The notes under the pieces are model-generated. The model was given only the letters and a program-made list of their open reading frames with translations. It searched no databases and had not been told where the DNA came from. From a virus: 64,000 nt of DNA. A program made the translations under genes and the position numbers. This document shows positions 7,158 to 14,110 of this stretch, one piece after another. Location of the stretch: positions 1-64,000 of IMG/VR virus record IMGVR_UViG_3300042691_021691; one strand, written 5' to 3'. Each line of letters begins with the position of its first letter. The stretch's first letter is position 1.

Positions 7158-7544
7158 ATGTTTATACCAAATAAAACCTTTAATGCAATAAAAGTAAGTA
7201 TTTTATCAACTATTATGATATTGCTTTTAGTTATTGCAGCAGAATCCGTTTTATATATTCGCCTTTCACAAAATACTAATAAAAAAATAGAAACACTGAG
7301 CGCACAACTGGATTCTGTATCAAATCAAACAAACACATTTAAGGTGACATCATCTAATAAACACAAAATTGTAGACAACCAAATAACCGATGCGGTCACA
7401 TCAATTGCAGAAATATCCACTGGAATTGACGCAATCAATACACAGATAGCAAATAACAAAAGAATGATTGATATTTTAGTTGATAACCAATGTGATGTTC
7501 GACCTTATTATCTAGATAAGCGACTAGCAGAATTTTGCAAATAA
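7158..7544 (+). CDS. Single-span membrane protein with periplasmic coiled coil (inner spanin candidate)
   Basis: A 128-residue protein with one N-terminal transmembrane segment (residues 13-33) and a long polar helix with heptad character to about residue 115, ending in two Cys (NQCDVRP and EFCK). This is the layout of an Rz-type inner spanin, although spanins are too divergent to assign by sequence. It lies among the lysis genes with tight spacing. Confidence 0.5.
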   Translation: MFIPNKTFNAIKVSILSTIMILLLVIAAESVLYIRLSQNTNKKIETLSAQLDSVSNQTNTFKVTSSNKHKIVDNQITDAVTSIAEISTGIDAINTQIANNKRMIDILVDNQCDVRPYYLDKRLAEFCK

Positions 7545-7560
7545 TATAACGGAGATAGTC

Positions 7561-7887
7561 ATGTCTGACGAAGTTACAAATTCTAAAAGTCAACTTGTAG
7601 AAAAAATTGTTTTTGGTGCCGTACCTATTCTTTTATCGTGTATAGGTTATTTGCTGGTGGCACTCAATGATATGGAAAACAAAATTACGGTTCTTGAAAG
7701 TAAAGTTGCGGTAGTAGTATCGGCGGAAAATAAACCAATTCCTCCCGACGGTACGACGATAGCAATGGAACAAATTCGCGCCCAAGCAACAGAAGCTCGT
7801 GCTGAACTTAAACTGGAAGCGGCAATGGCTCGCGCCGAACTTGATAAGCGAATAACGGTTTTGGAAGATAAAACAAACCGACGATAG
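7561..7887 (+). CDS. Single-span membrane protein with coiled coil
   Basis: A 108-residue protein with a hydrophobic segment at about residues 17-36 and Ala/Glu/Arg-rich helices after residue 60 containing repeated MARAELDKRI-type stretches. GGAGATAGTC precedes the ATG. It is a second spanin- or holin-accessory candidate; no family recognised. Confidence 0.6.
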   Translation: MSDEVTNSKSQLVEKIVFGAVPILLSCIGYLLVALNDMENKITVLESKVAVVVSAENKPIPPDGTTIAMEQIRAQATEARAELKLEAAMARAELDKRITVLEDKTNRR

Positions 7888-7896
7888 GAGTAATAT

Positions 7897-8223
7897 ATGG
7901 CTAAGACTGTAGATTTAACAAAGTTACCAGAAGCAAACACTATGGTATCAAAGTTTACGCAAATTTTTAAAGATAATAATGACTGGAATGAAAAAACTAT
8001 TATTGGATTTATGTCATTTACAGTTATGGTTATTGTTGCTGCAATTGATTTAATCACGGGATTGGAAGGAAAAAATTTAGAAATTAAAGATTATATTTAT
8101 AATTCATTTGTGATGTTAACCCTTGGATCATTTGGTATTGCTGGATTAGAGAAATTTTCACCGGTCGCAAAAGCTAAAGCAGAAGCACAATTAAATAATT
8201 CATATGAAGAAATTGTAGAATGA
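7897..8223 (+). CDS. Two-span membrane protein, holin candidate
   Basis: A 108-residue protein with spans at about residues 36-56 and 68-88 and polar ends. Its ATGA overlap with the nuclease gene links it to the lysis block. Size and topology fit class II holins; this is inference. Confidence 0.6.
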   Translation: MAKTVDLTKLPEANTMVSKFTQIFKDNNDWNEKTIIGFMSFTVMVIVAAIDLITGLEGKNLEIKDYIYNSFVMLTLGSFGIAGLEKFSPVAKAKAEAQLNNSYEEIVE

Positions 8224-8834
8224 TGCGGTGGGTTTGGTTATTACTCATTGCAACATCTCTACCCGCACAAGATACGGTGCGAGTAAAACATGCAAATTAT
8301 CAATCTGTATTTTCTAGATCATTGCGATATCCAATTTTAGTAGAATGGTCAACAACTCGGCGGGAGTTACAATGTTCTATACCCGCAAGACGAACTGATA
8401 AATTTTTACCAGACCCATATCTGCAAAAAGATAGTGATATAAACAATGATTATATTAGGTCTGGATTTGATAGAGGGCATATTTCTCCTGCAGGAGATTC
8501 AAGATGTAATCAACGCGATATGGATGAAAGTTTTTATTATACCAATATGGCTCCGCAGTATCCAGGACTAAATCGCGGTCAATGGAAAAATTTAGAAGAG
8601 TGGACTCGTATATTAGCTGTAGAAAATGATTCGCTGAATATTATGGCGGGATGTATTGGTGAGGCAGGAAGAATTAATCGTGTTGCTATACCAACGCATT
8701 GCTGGAAAGTAATTAAAGTAAAAAATGAAGTTCATGCATATGTGTTTCCAAATGTACCACAGAGAACTGCGACATTACAGCAGCATAAGGTTTCGTTAGA
8801 TAGCATAAGAATATTAACTAAATTGAAACTCTAA
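8220..8834 (+). CDS. Exported DNA/RNA non-specific endonuclease (NUC1/EndA family)
   Basis: A 204-residue protein with an N-terminal signal peptide (MMRWVWLLLIATSLPAQ) and the beta-beta-alpha-metal motif FDRGHISPAGD (catalytic His near residue 83) followed by the Asn-bearing NMAPQYPGLNRGQWKNLE. The family cuts DNA and RNA using Mg. Export plus the lysis-block location suggests it acts in the periplasm or on released nucleic acid at lysis, or against incoming DNA. The start at 8220 overlaps the upstream stop. Confidence 0.88.
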   Translation: MMRWVWLLLIATSLPAQDTVRVKHANYQSVFSRSLRYPILVEWSTTRRELQCSIPARRTDKFLPDPYLQKDSDINNDYIRSGFDRGHISPAGDSRCNQRDMDESFYYTNMAPQYPGLNRGQWKNLEEWTRILAVENDSLNIMAGCIGEAGRINRVAIPTHCWKVIKVKNEVHAYVFPNVPQRTATLQQHKVSLDSIRILTKLKL

Positions 8835-8846
8835 CGGAGAATTGTT

Positions 8847-9443
8847 ATGGCGTTTACTAGAGAACAAATAGAAGCGGCAGTAAAAGCCAAAGGTTATGCG
8901 TGGTTTGAAGGGGCGAAAGATTTTGATGTGAATATTGTGGGAGTCAGAAATATGATTCCAGGAAAAAAAGTTACAAATTTATTTGACGACTGGATCACCG
9001 TTTCATATAAAGAAAACGGAGCTTGGAAATTTCATATATGGGCTTGTACCACAGACCCAGGAAATAAAGCAGTAAAAGAATTTCATAATCCGAATGGCGT
9101 AGCCAGATTGATACCCAATCAATATAGAGGATCTCATATGATTGGATTGCATCAAGGAAAATATGAAGCATTGAGACAACAAAAACCTGTCAAGGTTTGG
9201 AGAGATAAAAATAAAGATAGTGTATTCGATGAAACTTCCATCGACGAAGGAATTTTTGGTATAAACATCCATAGATCAAACCCAACAACAGAATCTCAAT
9301 TTGTAGAAAATTGGAGTGAAGGATGTCAGGTATTTAAGCGAGTAAAAGATTTTAATTTATTTATGGAAATTTGTAACAAAGCAAAGGTTATACACGGAAA
9401 CAGTTTTACCTATACGTTGATTACCTCTGGAGATATAAAATAA
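8847..9443 (+). CDS. YkuD/L,D-transpeptidase-like cell-wall protein
   Basis: A 198-residue protein with a catalytic-type motif GINIHRSNPTTES...WSEGCQVF: His about 140 and Cys about 158, the HG...SxGC layout of YkuD-type L,D-transpeptidases. Phage relatives occur beside endolysins and may cut or edit peptidoglycan peptides. GGAG lies 8 nt upstream of the ATG, and it ends 1 nt before the GH19 gene. Substrate uncertain. Confidence 0.65.
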   Translation: MAFTREQIEAAVKAKGYAWFEGAKDFDVNIVGVRNMIPGKKVTNLFDDWITVSYKENGAWKFHIWACTTDPGNKAVKEFHNPNGVARLIPNQYRGSHMIGLHQGKYEALRQQKPVKVWRDKNKDSVFDETSIDEGIFGINIHRSNPTTESQFVENWSEGCQVFKRVKDFNLFMEICNKAKVIHGNSFTYTLITSGDIK

Positions 9444-9444
9444 T

Positions 9445-10044
9445 ATGAATATAGATAAATTAAAAGGGCATGTTCCTGATGCCGTATTAGCACAAATTCC
9501 AGAGGTTATGGAAAAATTTCAAATTAATACGCCATTGAGATTATGTCATTTCTTAGCGCAATGTGCCCATGAATCTGGAAACTTCAAGGCAGTTAATGAA
9601 AATTTAAATTATGGTCCAGTGGCATTGATGAGCACTTTTAAGAAATATTTTCCAGATTTACCAAAGGCGGAAGCATACGCAAGAAAGCCGGAAAAAATTG
9701 CAAATCTTGTATACGGTGCTCGTATGGGCAATGGACCCGAAGCAAGTGGTGACGGATGGAAATTTCGTGGAAGAGGGTTTATTCAATTAACGGGCAAAGT
9801 TAATTATGAATCATTTGACAAGGTAGTCTCGGAAAATTTAATAGAAACCCCAGATTTAGTTGCAACTAAATATCCGTTATTATCTGCTGCTTGGTTTTGG
9901 AATTCCAGATCATTAAATACTTTAGCCGATAAAGGTGCAACCGACGCCGATATAACTGCCATAACTAAAAAAGTAAATGGTGGCACTCACGGATTAGATG
10001 ATAGAATTGCTAAATTTAAAAAATTTCACAGTGTAATGAAATAA
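9445..10044 (+). CDS. GH19 chitinase-like endolysin
   Basis: A 199-residue single-domain enzyme with glycoside hydrolase family 19 marks: the catalytic-Glu region CHFLAQCAHESGNFKAVNENLNY (Glu about residue 42), the GDGWKFRGRGFIQLTG loop and a C-terminal KKVNGG. Phage GH19 enzymes are muramidases that break the cell wall at lysis. It is the last gene of the lysis block. Confidence 0.92.
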   Translation: MNIDKLKGHVPDAVLAQIPEVMEKFQINTPLRLCHFLAQCAHESGNFKAVNENLNYGPVALMSTFKKYFPDLPKAEAYARKPEKIANLVYGARMGNGPEASGDGWKFRGRGFIQLTGKVNYESFDKVVSENLIETPDLVATKYPLLSAAWFWNSRSLNTLADKGATDADITAITKKVNGGTHGLDDRIAKFKKFHSVMK

Positions 10045-10059
10045 AAACTATTGTTTTAT

Positions 10060-10078
10060 TTAATTATTAGATAATTAA
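10060..10078 (+). repeat. AT-rich perfect inverted repeat
   Basis: TTAATTAT and ATAATTAA separated by TAG, just after the endolysin stop and after a T-rich run. It could be a weak terminator or a protein-binding palindrome. Confidence 0.4.
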
Positions 10079-10090
10079 TTATATACATAC

Positions 10091-10119
10091 TTGACAAAGG
10101 TAATCCGGTCTATTACATT
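10091..10119 (+). promoter_or_regulatory. Promoter TTGACA-N17-TACATT of the main tRNA island
   Basis: Consensus -35 box with exact 17-nt spacing to TACATTTATC. The start falls near 10126, 9 nt before tRNA-Ala. Confidence 0.8.
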
Positions 10120-10134
10120 TATCTTATGTAGCTT

Positions 10135-10205
10135 GGGTCGGTAAGCTAACGGGAAACTGGGGCCTTTGCAAGGCTCACTTGTGGGTTCGATTCCCACCCG
10201 ATCCA
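10135..10205 (+). tRNA. tRNA-Ala(TGC)
   Basis: Acceptor GGGTCGG/CCGATCC, anticodon stem GGGCC/GGCTC with loop TTTGCAA, T-arm GTGGG-TTCGATT-CCCAC, discriminator A. The D-arm is weak. Confidence 0.85.
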
Positions 10206-10212
10206 TAAATAT

Positions 10213-10284
10213 GTTAGTTGTCAGCCACGGAATCTGGTGGTTAAACCGTAAAAGTAAAAGACCGTGCGGTTCGACTGACATAAT
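10213..10284 (+). ncRNA. tRNA-sized three-arm RNA candidate
   Basis: TGTCAG (10219) pairs with CTGACA (10275), extended by outer pairs. A CCAC/GTGG arm with an 8-nt loop looks like a D-arm, and AACCG/CGGTT forms a second arm with an 18-nt loop. There is no T-arm and no normal anticodon arm, so it is not an ordinary tRNA. It lies 8 nt after tRNA-Ala. Confidence 0.4.
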
Positions 10285-10289
10285 CCTCT

Positions 10290-10386
10290 GTAGTTGAGCC
10301 ATATAAGGCACGGGCACACGAAAGTGAGCAGCTCCACCTGTATGGCGGTCGGGGCGAGTAAGGGCCTTTACTCTTATGGCAACTAT
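10290..10386 (+). ncRNA. Candidate structured RNA (97 nt, end-to-end paired)
   Basis: TAGTTG and CCATA (10291-10303) pair with TATGG and CAACTA (10375-10385). Just inside the 3' strand is GTAAGGGCCTTTAC (10358-10371), self-complementary if two G-U pairs are allowed. No coding frame. It sits between the tRNA-like element and tRNA-Val. Confidence 0.45.
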
Positions 10387-10418
10387 AACCGAACCCCATA
10401 ACGGAAAAGTTGCAATAC

Positions 10419-10492
10419 GGACGGTTAGCTCAGTTGGTTAGAGCAACGCTTTTACACAGCGAAGGTCGGGGGTTCGAATCCCTCACTGTCCA
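10419..10492 (+). tRNA. tRNA-Val(TAC)
   Basis: Acceptor GGACGGT/ACTGTCC, anticodon loop TTTACAC on a four-pair stem, T-arm GGGGG-TTCGAAT-CCCTC, discriminator A. Confidence 0.9.
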
Positions 10493-10516
10493 TACACTTA
10501 ACAAGGAGAAATAGTT

Positions 10517-10861
10517 ATGGCACATGGTAATGTTATTGTTGTAAATACTGTCACCGATGAAATTAAGTCAGTTCCCGTAGGATTCTCGTGGACCGTTTTG
10601 TTTTGGGGATGCTTTCCTGCACTATTTCGTCAAGATTGGAAAAATTTTGGAATTATGGCGGGAACTTTAATAATTTCTACGTTCTTGCTGGTAGCATTCA
10701 TTCCACTCGTAGTATTTGCATTTATTTATAATGATAAGATGTGTTTAAAGGATTTGCTCAATAATGGATGGAAGATTAAGGAATATACTGGAAGTAAAAA
10801 CTTAAATGTAGTTGGGCAATCTGTTGGATATAATCTTGATAAATTTATGTTGAATAAGTAA
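10517..10861 (+). CDS. Small membrane protein, DUF2628/HrgC-like
   Basis: A 114-residue protein with the sequence GFSWTVLFWGCFPALFRQDWKNF (residues 23-45), typical of DUF2628/HrgC-like membrane proteins, followed by a hydrophobic span at about 47-75. AAGGAG precedes the ATG. The function of the family is unknown. Its stop codon is inside the closing helix of the next structured RNA. Confidence 0.65.
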   Translation: MAHGNVIVVNTVTDEIKSVPVGFSWTVLFWGCFPALFRQDWKNFGIMAGTLIISTFLLVAFIPLVVFAFIYNDKMCLKDLLNNGWKIKEYTGSKNLNVVGQSVGYNLDKFMLNK

Positions 10862-11089
10862 TACGGCAGGACGAGTCTTACTCGGTTAGTGGTCGTATGG
10901 AAAGGCATCTGAAAACTGATAACGTATATGGGGTTCACCCTAGGACACAGCTAACAACTCTCCGAGTTGAGGATGAATAACGACGATGTATAGGGGTGGT
11001 CATGACCCAACGATTTTGGGGTGATACACAGATAGGAGTTGCAACTACCTATCACCTGATTGCAGGATAACACCTTTCCCGCTGTATTA
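10859..11089 (+). ncRNA. Structured RNA A (231 nt) with palindromic hairpin loop
   Basis: The ends pair over 9 bp (TAATACGGC with GCTGTATTA). Internal hairpins include CGAG/CTCG, CAACTC/GAGTTG around TCC, and GATAGG/CCTATC (11031-11053), whose loop holds the self-complementary octamer GTTGCAAC (11038-11045). No coding frame or Shine-Dalgarno sequence occurs in it. The 5' end overlaps the TAA of the upstream gene. Confidence 0.6.
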
Positions 11090-11105
11090 CTTAATATTAA
11101 AATAT

Positions 11106-11675
11106 ATGCCACATAATGTTTCACTCACAACACACAGATACGTTTATGTAGTTTCTGATTTGGTTATTCGCGATGGTAACGAGAATCTAATTCCGTGTGT
11201 ATGGTTTGGTATTGGATCCACACCACAGCGTAGTCTTGCGTGTCATATTTTATTAGAAAATGGTGCGATGTTAGTAGATATTCCACTTCATGCATTACGT
11301 TGGAAACAAACCGATATATCTGTAGCATTATCAGATGTTGTGGCGTGGGATTGTTATGGATGGGATGTGGAAATATATCAGCCAGAATATATAAGTGGAT
11401 TGTCATGTGAAATACTAGATGTTACGCATAAAAAAATTGAAGGGGTTGGAACTTTATGGTTTGCAATCGATTTTATAAATAATGGGTTTAGTGATGCCCC
11501 GCAGCAGCATAAACATTTATGGATAGTTGCACGAAATGATGGAGCCTTAATGTTACTACCGCAGGATAGATTATTAATTCACGAGTCAAGTTTTACAGAA
11601 GTAAACGGCATTCCAAAAATCAAGAGACAAGATAATGTTTGGATTGCCGAAATGATTGATAATGTTATTAAATGA
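11106..11675 (+). CDS. Hypothetical protein
   Basis: A 189-residue soluble protein, aromatic and beta-rich, beginning MPHNVSLTTHRYVYVVSDL, with motifs VWFGIGSTPQRSLACHI and LWIVARNDGALMLLPQDRL. I do not recognise it. No Shine-Dalgarno sequence is seen before the ATG, which lies 16 nt after structured RNA A, so translation may be affected by that RNA. Confidence 0.6.
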   Translation: MPHNVSLTTHRYVYVVSDLVIRDGNENLIPCVWFGIGSTPQRSLACHILLENGAMLVDIPLHALRWKQTDISVALSDVVAWDCYGWDVEIYQPEYISGLSCEILDVTHKKIEGVGTLWFAIDFINNGFSDAPQQHKHLWIVARNDGALMLLPQDRLLIHESSFTEVNGIPKIKRQDNVWIAEMIDNVIK

Positions 11676-11693
11676 TAATTGTTAATGGTTTTT

Positions 11694-11775
11694 GCTCTTG
11701 TGGTGGAATGGTATACACGGCAGTCTCAAAAACTGCTTCCCATCGGGATTGTGAGTTCGAGTCTCACCGAGAGCA
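11694..11775 (+). tRNA. tRNA-Leu(CAA)
   Basis: Acceptor GCTCTTG/CGAGAGC, anticodon stem GCAGT/ACTGC with loop CTCAAAA, class II variable arm, T-arm GTGAG-TTCGAGT-CTCAC. Confidence 0.93.
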
Positions 11776-11797
11776 CTAATTTAGTTATGGAGAATTT

Positions 11798-12367
11798 ATG
11801 AAAAATTTTAGTCAAATAATTACAGAACATTTAAGCGACAAAGTACAAAATGGCTACGGTCCAGTTTATGATAGCATTTTAAAAAACTTACGACATAAGC
11901 CATTAAATATATTGGAAATTGGAATCGGTACCGTGATTCCAGATGCACCGTCAAATATGGCGTGGCAGGGTGGTAATTATAGACCTGGTGCTTCATTACG
12001 AGCATTCAAAGAATATTTTCCAAATGCTATGATTTATGGTGGGGATATTCAAGACGATTGTATGTTTGAAGAGCCAAGAATTAAAACATTTAAGTTTGAT
12101 TCTACTAATCTATCCCAGTGTAATGCTGCATTGATGGATATGACGTTTGATATTATTATTGACGATGGGTTGCACACAACACCGGCGCAATTAAAAACGT
12201 TTAGAAATTTGTGGCATAGAGTTAACGATGGTGGATTCTATTTTATGGAAGATGTTTGGTCACCATTGTATGAAGAATGGCAAACTGCATTTGGTGATAT
12301 TGATGCGGAAAAGTGGGATTATAAGAGTAACAGCGCAAAGTATACATTTATAGTATTTTCTAAGTAA
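11798..12367 (+). CDS. Class I SAM-dependent methyltransferase-like protein
   Basis: A 189-residue protein with motif I NILEIGIGT (residue 33), an acidic end of strand two (YGGDI) and FDIIIDDGLHTTPAQ followed by GGFYFMEDVW. This resembles methyltransferases found in sugar or polyketide clusters. It may be linked to the glycosyltransferases in the window. GGAG precedes the ATG; the TAA is followed 1 nt later by tRNA-Arg. Confidence 0.75.
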   Translation: MKNFSQIITEHLSDKVQNGYGPVYDSILKNLRHKPLNILEIGIGTVIPDAPSNMAWQGGNYRPGASLRAFKEYFPNAMIYGGDIQDDCMFEEPRIKTFKFDSTNLSQCNAALMDMTFDIIIDDGLHTTPAQLKTFRNLWHRVNDGGFYFMEDVWSPLYEEWQTAFGDIDAEKWDYKSNSAKYTFIVFSK

Positions 12368-12368
12368 T

Positions 12369-12439
12369 ACCTCGATGGTGTAATGGAAGCACTACAGTCT
12401 TCGGAACTGTATGTGAGGGTTCAAATCCTTCTCGGGGTA
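12369..12439 (+). tRNA. tRNA-Arg(TCG)
   Basis: Acceptor ACCTCGA/TCGGGGT, anticodon stem ACAGT/ACTGT with loop CTTCGGA, T-loop TTCAAAT, discriminator A. Confidence 0.88.
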
Positions 12440-12441
12440 CT

Positions 12442-12526
12442 TCTAAATTATAAGGGCGGAAAATTATCCGAGTCCACCCCGCCAGAAGTGTAATGTAGGA
12501 GACTCTCGGTCCTACTATAATTTAGA
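12442..12526 (+). ncRNA. Structured RNA H (85 nt) with predicted loop-loop contact
   Basis: A perfect 11-bp end helix (TCTAAATTATA at 12442 with TATAATTTAGA at 12516) encloses two hairpins, GGCGG/CCGCC and GTAGGA/TCCTAC. The first loop contains CCGAGTC and the second GACTCTCGG, so 5-bp loop-loop pairing is possible. It lies between tRNA-Arg and tRNA-Ser, 2-3 nt from each, and has no coding frame. Confidence 0.65.
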
Positions 12527-12529
12527 TAT

Positions 12530-12614
12530 GGACAGTTGGCAGAGTGGTCTATTGCAGCAGTCTTGAAAACTGCCGTGCCGCAAGGTACCGAGAGTTCGAA
12601 TCCCTCACTGTCCG
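12530..12614 (+). tRNA. tRNA-Ser(TGA)
   Basis: Acceptor GGACAGT/ACTGTCC, anticodon stem GCAGT/ACTGC with loop CTTGAAA, class II variable arm, discriminator G. Confidence 0.93.
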
Positions 12615-12618
12615 TTGT

Positions 12619-12691
12619 GCGTCGATAGCTCAATTGGTAGAGCACTGGTCTCCAAAACCAGCGGTTGGGGGTTCGACTCCCTCTCGGCGTG
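12619..12691 (+). tRNA. tRNA-Trp(CCA)
   Basis: Acceptor GCGTCGA/TCGGCGT, anticodon stem CTGGT/ACCAG with loop CTCCAAA, T-arm GGGGG-TTCGACT-CCCTC, discriminator G as usual for Trp. Confidence 0.93.
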
Positions 12692-12694
12692 TAG

Positions 12695-12774
12695 GCGCTT
12701 ATGGCGGAATTAGCAGACGCACCAGTCTTAGGAACTGGCGGGTAACCGTGGGGGTGCAAGTCCCTCTAAGCGCA
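12695..12774 (+). tRNA. tRNA-Leu(TAG)
   Basis: Acceptor GCGCTTA/TAAGCGC, anticodon stem CCAGT/ACTGG with loop CTTAGGA, class II variable arm, T-loop TGCAAGT (G in place of the second T). Confidence 0.93.
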
Positions 12775-12779
12775 TACTT

Positions 12780-12852
12780 GCGGGTGTAGCTCAGTTGGTA
12801 GAGCACTTCCTTGCCAAGGAAGATGTCACGGGTTCGACCCCCGTTACCCGCT
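12780..12852 (+). tRNA. tRNA-Gly(GCC)
   Basis: Acceptor GCGGGTG/TACCCGC, anticodon stem CTTCC/GGAAG with loop TTGCCAA, T-arm ACGGG-TTCGACC-CCCGT. Confidence 0.93.
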
Positions 12853-12865
12853 CTTTAATAAATTT

Positions 12866-13252
12866 ATGAATGATAAATCAATACAAAATATAAGAAGTAA
12901 TGCATTAACGTATGGGACCACGCCAAATGCTCCTGCCTCAATATATCCAGAAAATATAGATGAGTGGAAAGCTAATGTATCTCCTACATTTAAGCATTAT
13001 TTCAAAGAAAGATATGATGAAATAGTAAAGTTGTATGAACGGTTAGCAGAAGAATATGCAATAAATAAAATGTTATACGAATGCCAAATTTCGTTTCAAC
13101 CAAAAATTGGTGAAACTTATTATTTGTATAATACGCCAAGCAAAGGTGCATTCATTTCGCTAGTTTCTCCTGAGTCTGCTTTCTGGGGTGGTTTTGTAGG
13201 ATCGTTTAAATTGAATTCGCAGTATGCGTGGGAAAAGGTAACGTCACTGTAG
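12866..13252 (+). CDS. DUF2452-like conserved protein
   Basis: A 128-residue protein with the run FKHYFKERYDEIVKLYERLAEEY (residues 39-61) followed by ISFQPKIGETYYLYN and a C-terminal FVGSFKLNSQYAWEKV. This matches my recollection of DUF2452, a small family of unknown function. The last 10 nt, including TAG, are inside tRNA-Phe. No strong Shine-Dalgarno sequence. Confidence 0.65.
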   Translation: MNDKSIQNIRSNALTYGTTPNAPASIYPENIDEWKANVSPTFKHYFKERYDEIVKLYERLAEEYAINKMLYECQISFQPKIGETYYLYNTPSKGAFISLVSPESAFWGGFVGSFKLNSQYAWEKVTSL

Positions 13253-13315
13253 CTCAGTTGGTAGAGCGCCAGCCTGAAGAGCTGGGCGTCAGGGGTTCGA
13301 CTCCCTTCGGTGACA
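13243..13315 (+). tRNA. tRNA-Phe(GAA)
   Basis: Acceptor GTCACTG/CGGTGAC, anticodon stem CCAGC/GCTGG with loop CTGAAGA, T-arm AGGGG-TTCGACT-CCCTT. The 5' end overlaps the stop of the preceding gene. Confidence 0.93.
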
Positions 13316-13339
13316 TTTTATTTAAATATTGAGGTTATT

Positions 13340-13699
13340 ATGCGGTTTCTTACCAGAAAATTAGTTCAGCCAGGAGATTTAAACGCAGGTGGAACTTTGT
13401 TTGGAGGACGATGCTTAGCATGGATTGACGAAGAAGCGGCAATTTATGCAAGTATTGAAACTAGACATCGACGGGTAGTTACAAAAAGCATATCAGAAAT
13501 AAATTTTATTGCTCCTGCATTTCAAGGAGATATTGTTGAAATTGGAATTGGTTTAAAAACTATAGGTAAAACATCAATTACATTAGAAGTGCAGGTTAGA
13601 GACTTGACAACTCACAAAGTTATTGTTAATATCGATGAGATGGTGTTTGTTTGTATAGATGAAGACGGAAGGCCTGTTAAACATTCATTAAGCAAATGA
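13340..13699 (+). CDS. Hotdog-fold acyl-CoA thioesterase (YciA-like)
   Basis: A 119-residue protein starting at the ATG at 13340 (GAGG upstream; an upstream in-frame extension would enter tRNA-Phe). The hotdog helix and catalytic Asp are in NAGGTLFGGRCLAWIDEEAAIYAS (residues 15-38), followed by strands INFIAPAFQGDIVEIGIG and TSITLEVQVRD. These hexameric enzymes hydrolyse acyl-CoA esters. This would be a host-metabolism gene; it may shift lipid or acyl-CoA pools during infection. Confidence 0.85.
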   Translation: MRFLTRKLVQPGDLNAGGTLFGGRCLAWIDEEAAIYASIETRHRRVVTKSISEINFIAPAFQGDIVEIGIGLKTIGKTSITLEVQVRDLTTHKVIVNIDEMVFVCIDEDGRPVKHSLSK

Positions 13700-13700
13700 T

Positions 13701-13835
13701 ATGGAAATTTATCTTATATACGGATTAATTGTGGCATTTTGTGTGTTTATTGCAATTCAATGGACAAGAGGTATTGTTTATATGGATAGTAATCATTCTG
13801 ACTATAAAGGCGAAGATTTTTTAGGTGATATATGA
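13701..13835 (+). CDS. Small single-span membrane protein
   Basis: A 44-residue peptide (MEIYLIYGLIVAFCVFIAIQW...) with one hydrophobic span and an acidic soluble tail. It begins 1 nt after the thioesterase stop and is probably translated with it. Function unknown. Confidence 0.55.
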   Translation: MEIYLIYGLIVAFCVFIAIQWTRGIVYMDSNHSDYKGEDFLGDI

Positions 13836-13843
13836 ACGTTCGT

Positions 13844-14001
13844 GAATTTATCGCACATCCCTGATGTGTTTGCCCGTATTGTCCTCTGTAACGTGCTATA
13901 GGTTTCGACCTAGTTACATGGTAACGGGGTAGGCATTGTCCGGACATGACCTACCACGACCAGACCTGTCGGATTGAAGATGTGCGCGGAATGCAAAATT
14001 C
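13844..14001 (+). ncRNA. Structured RNA C (158 nt) with palindromic 9-nt loop
   Basis: Ends pair through GAATTT/AAATTC and CGCACATC/GATGTGCG. A hairpin GGTAGG-CAT / ATG-A-CCTACC (13928-13955) has a 9-nt loop made of T plus the self-complementary GTCCGGAC. The 5' CACATC can instead pair with GATGTG three bases downstream, so two folds compete. It begins 8 nt after a stop codon and ends 15 nt before tRNA-Asn. Confidence 0.6.
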
Positions 14002-14016
14002 ATCTATGGTCAATAT

Positions 14017-14089
14017 TCCCAGATAGCTCAGTCGGTAGAGCAGGTGACTGTTAATCACCGGGTCGGGGGTTCGAGTCCCTCTCTGGGAG
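14017..14089 (+). tRNA. tRNA-Asn(GTT)
   Basis: Acceptor TCCCAGA/TCTGGGA, anticodon stem GGTGA/TCACC with loop CTGTTAA, T-arm GGGGG-TTCGAGT-CCCTC, discriminator G. Confidence 0.93.
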
Positions 14090-14110
14090 CTTATTTAATA
14101 CAGAGGTAAT

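Noticed and set aside
10213-10284. A tRNA gene between tRNA-Ala and tRNA-Val
   Set aside because: It has an acceptor-like helix and a D-arm-like hairpin but no T-arm and no 7-nt anticodon loop, so I left it as a tRNA-like RNA.
12448-12789. Open frames on both strands across the tRNA-Ser/Trp/Leu cluster
   Set aside because: They translate tRNA genes and a structured RNA, lack ribosome binding sites, and contain only tRNA-derived peptide such as SIAQLVEHWSPK.
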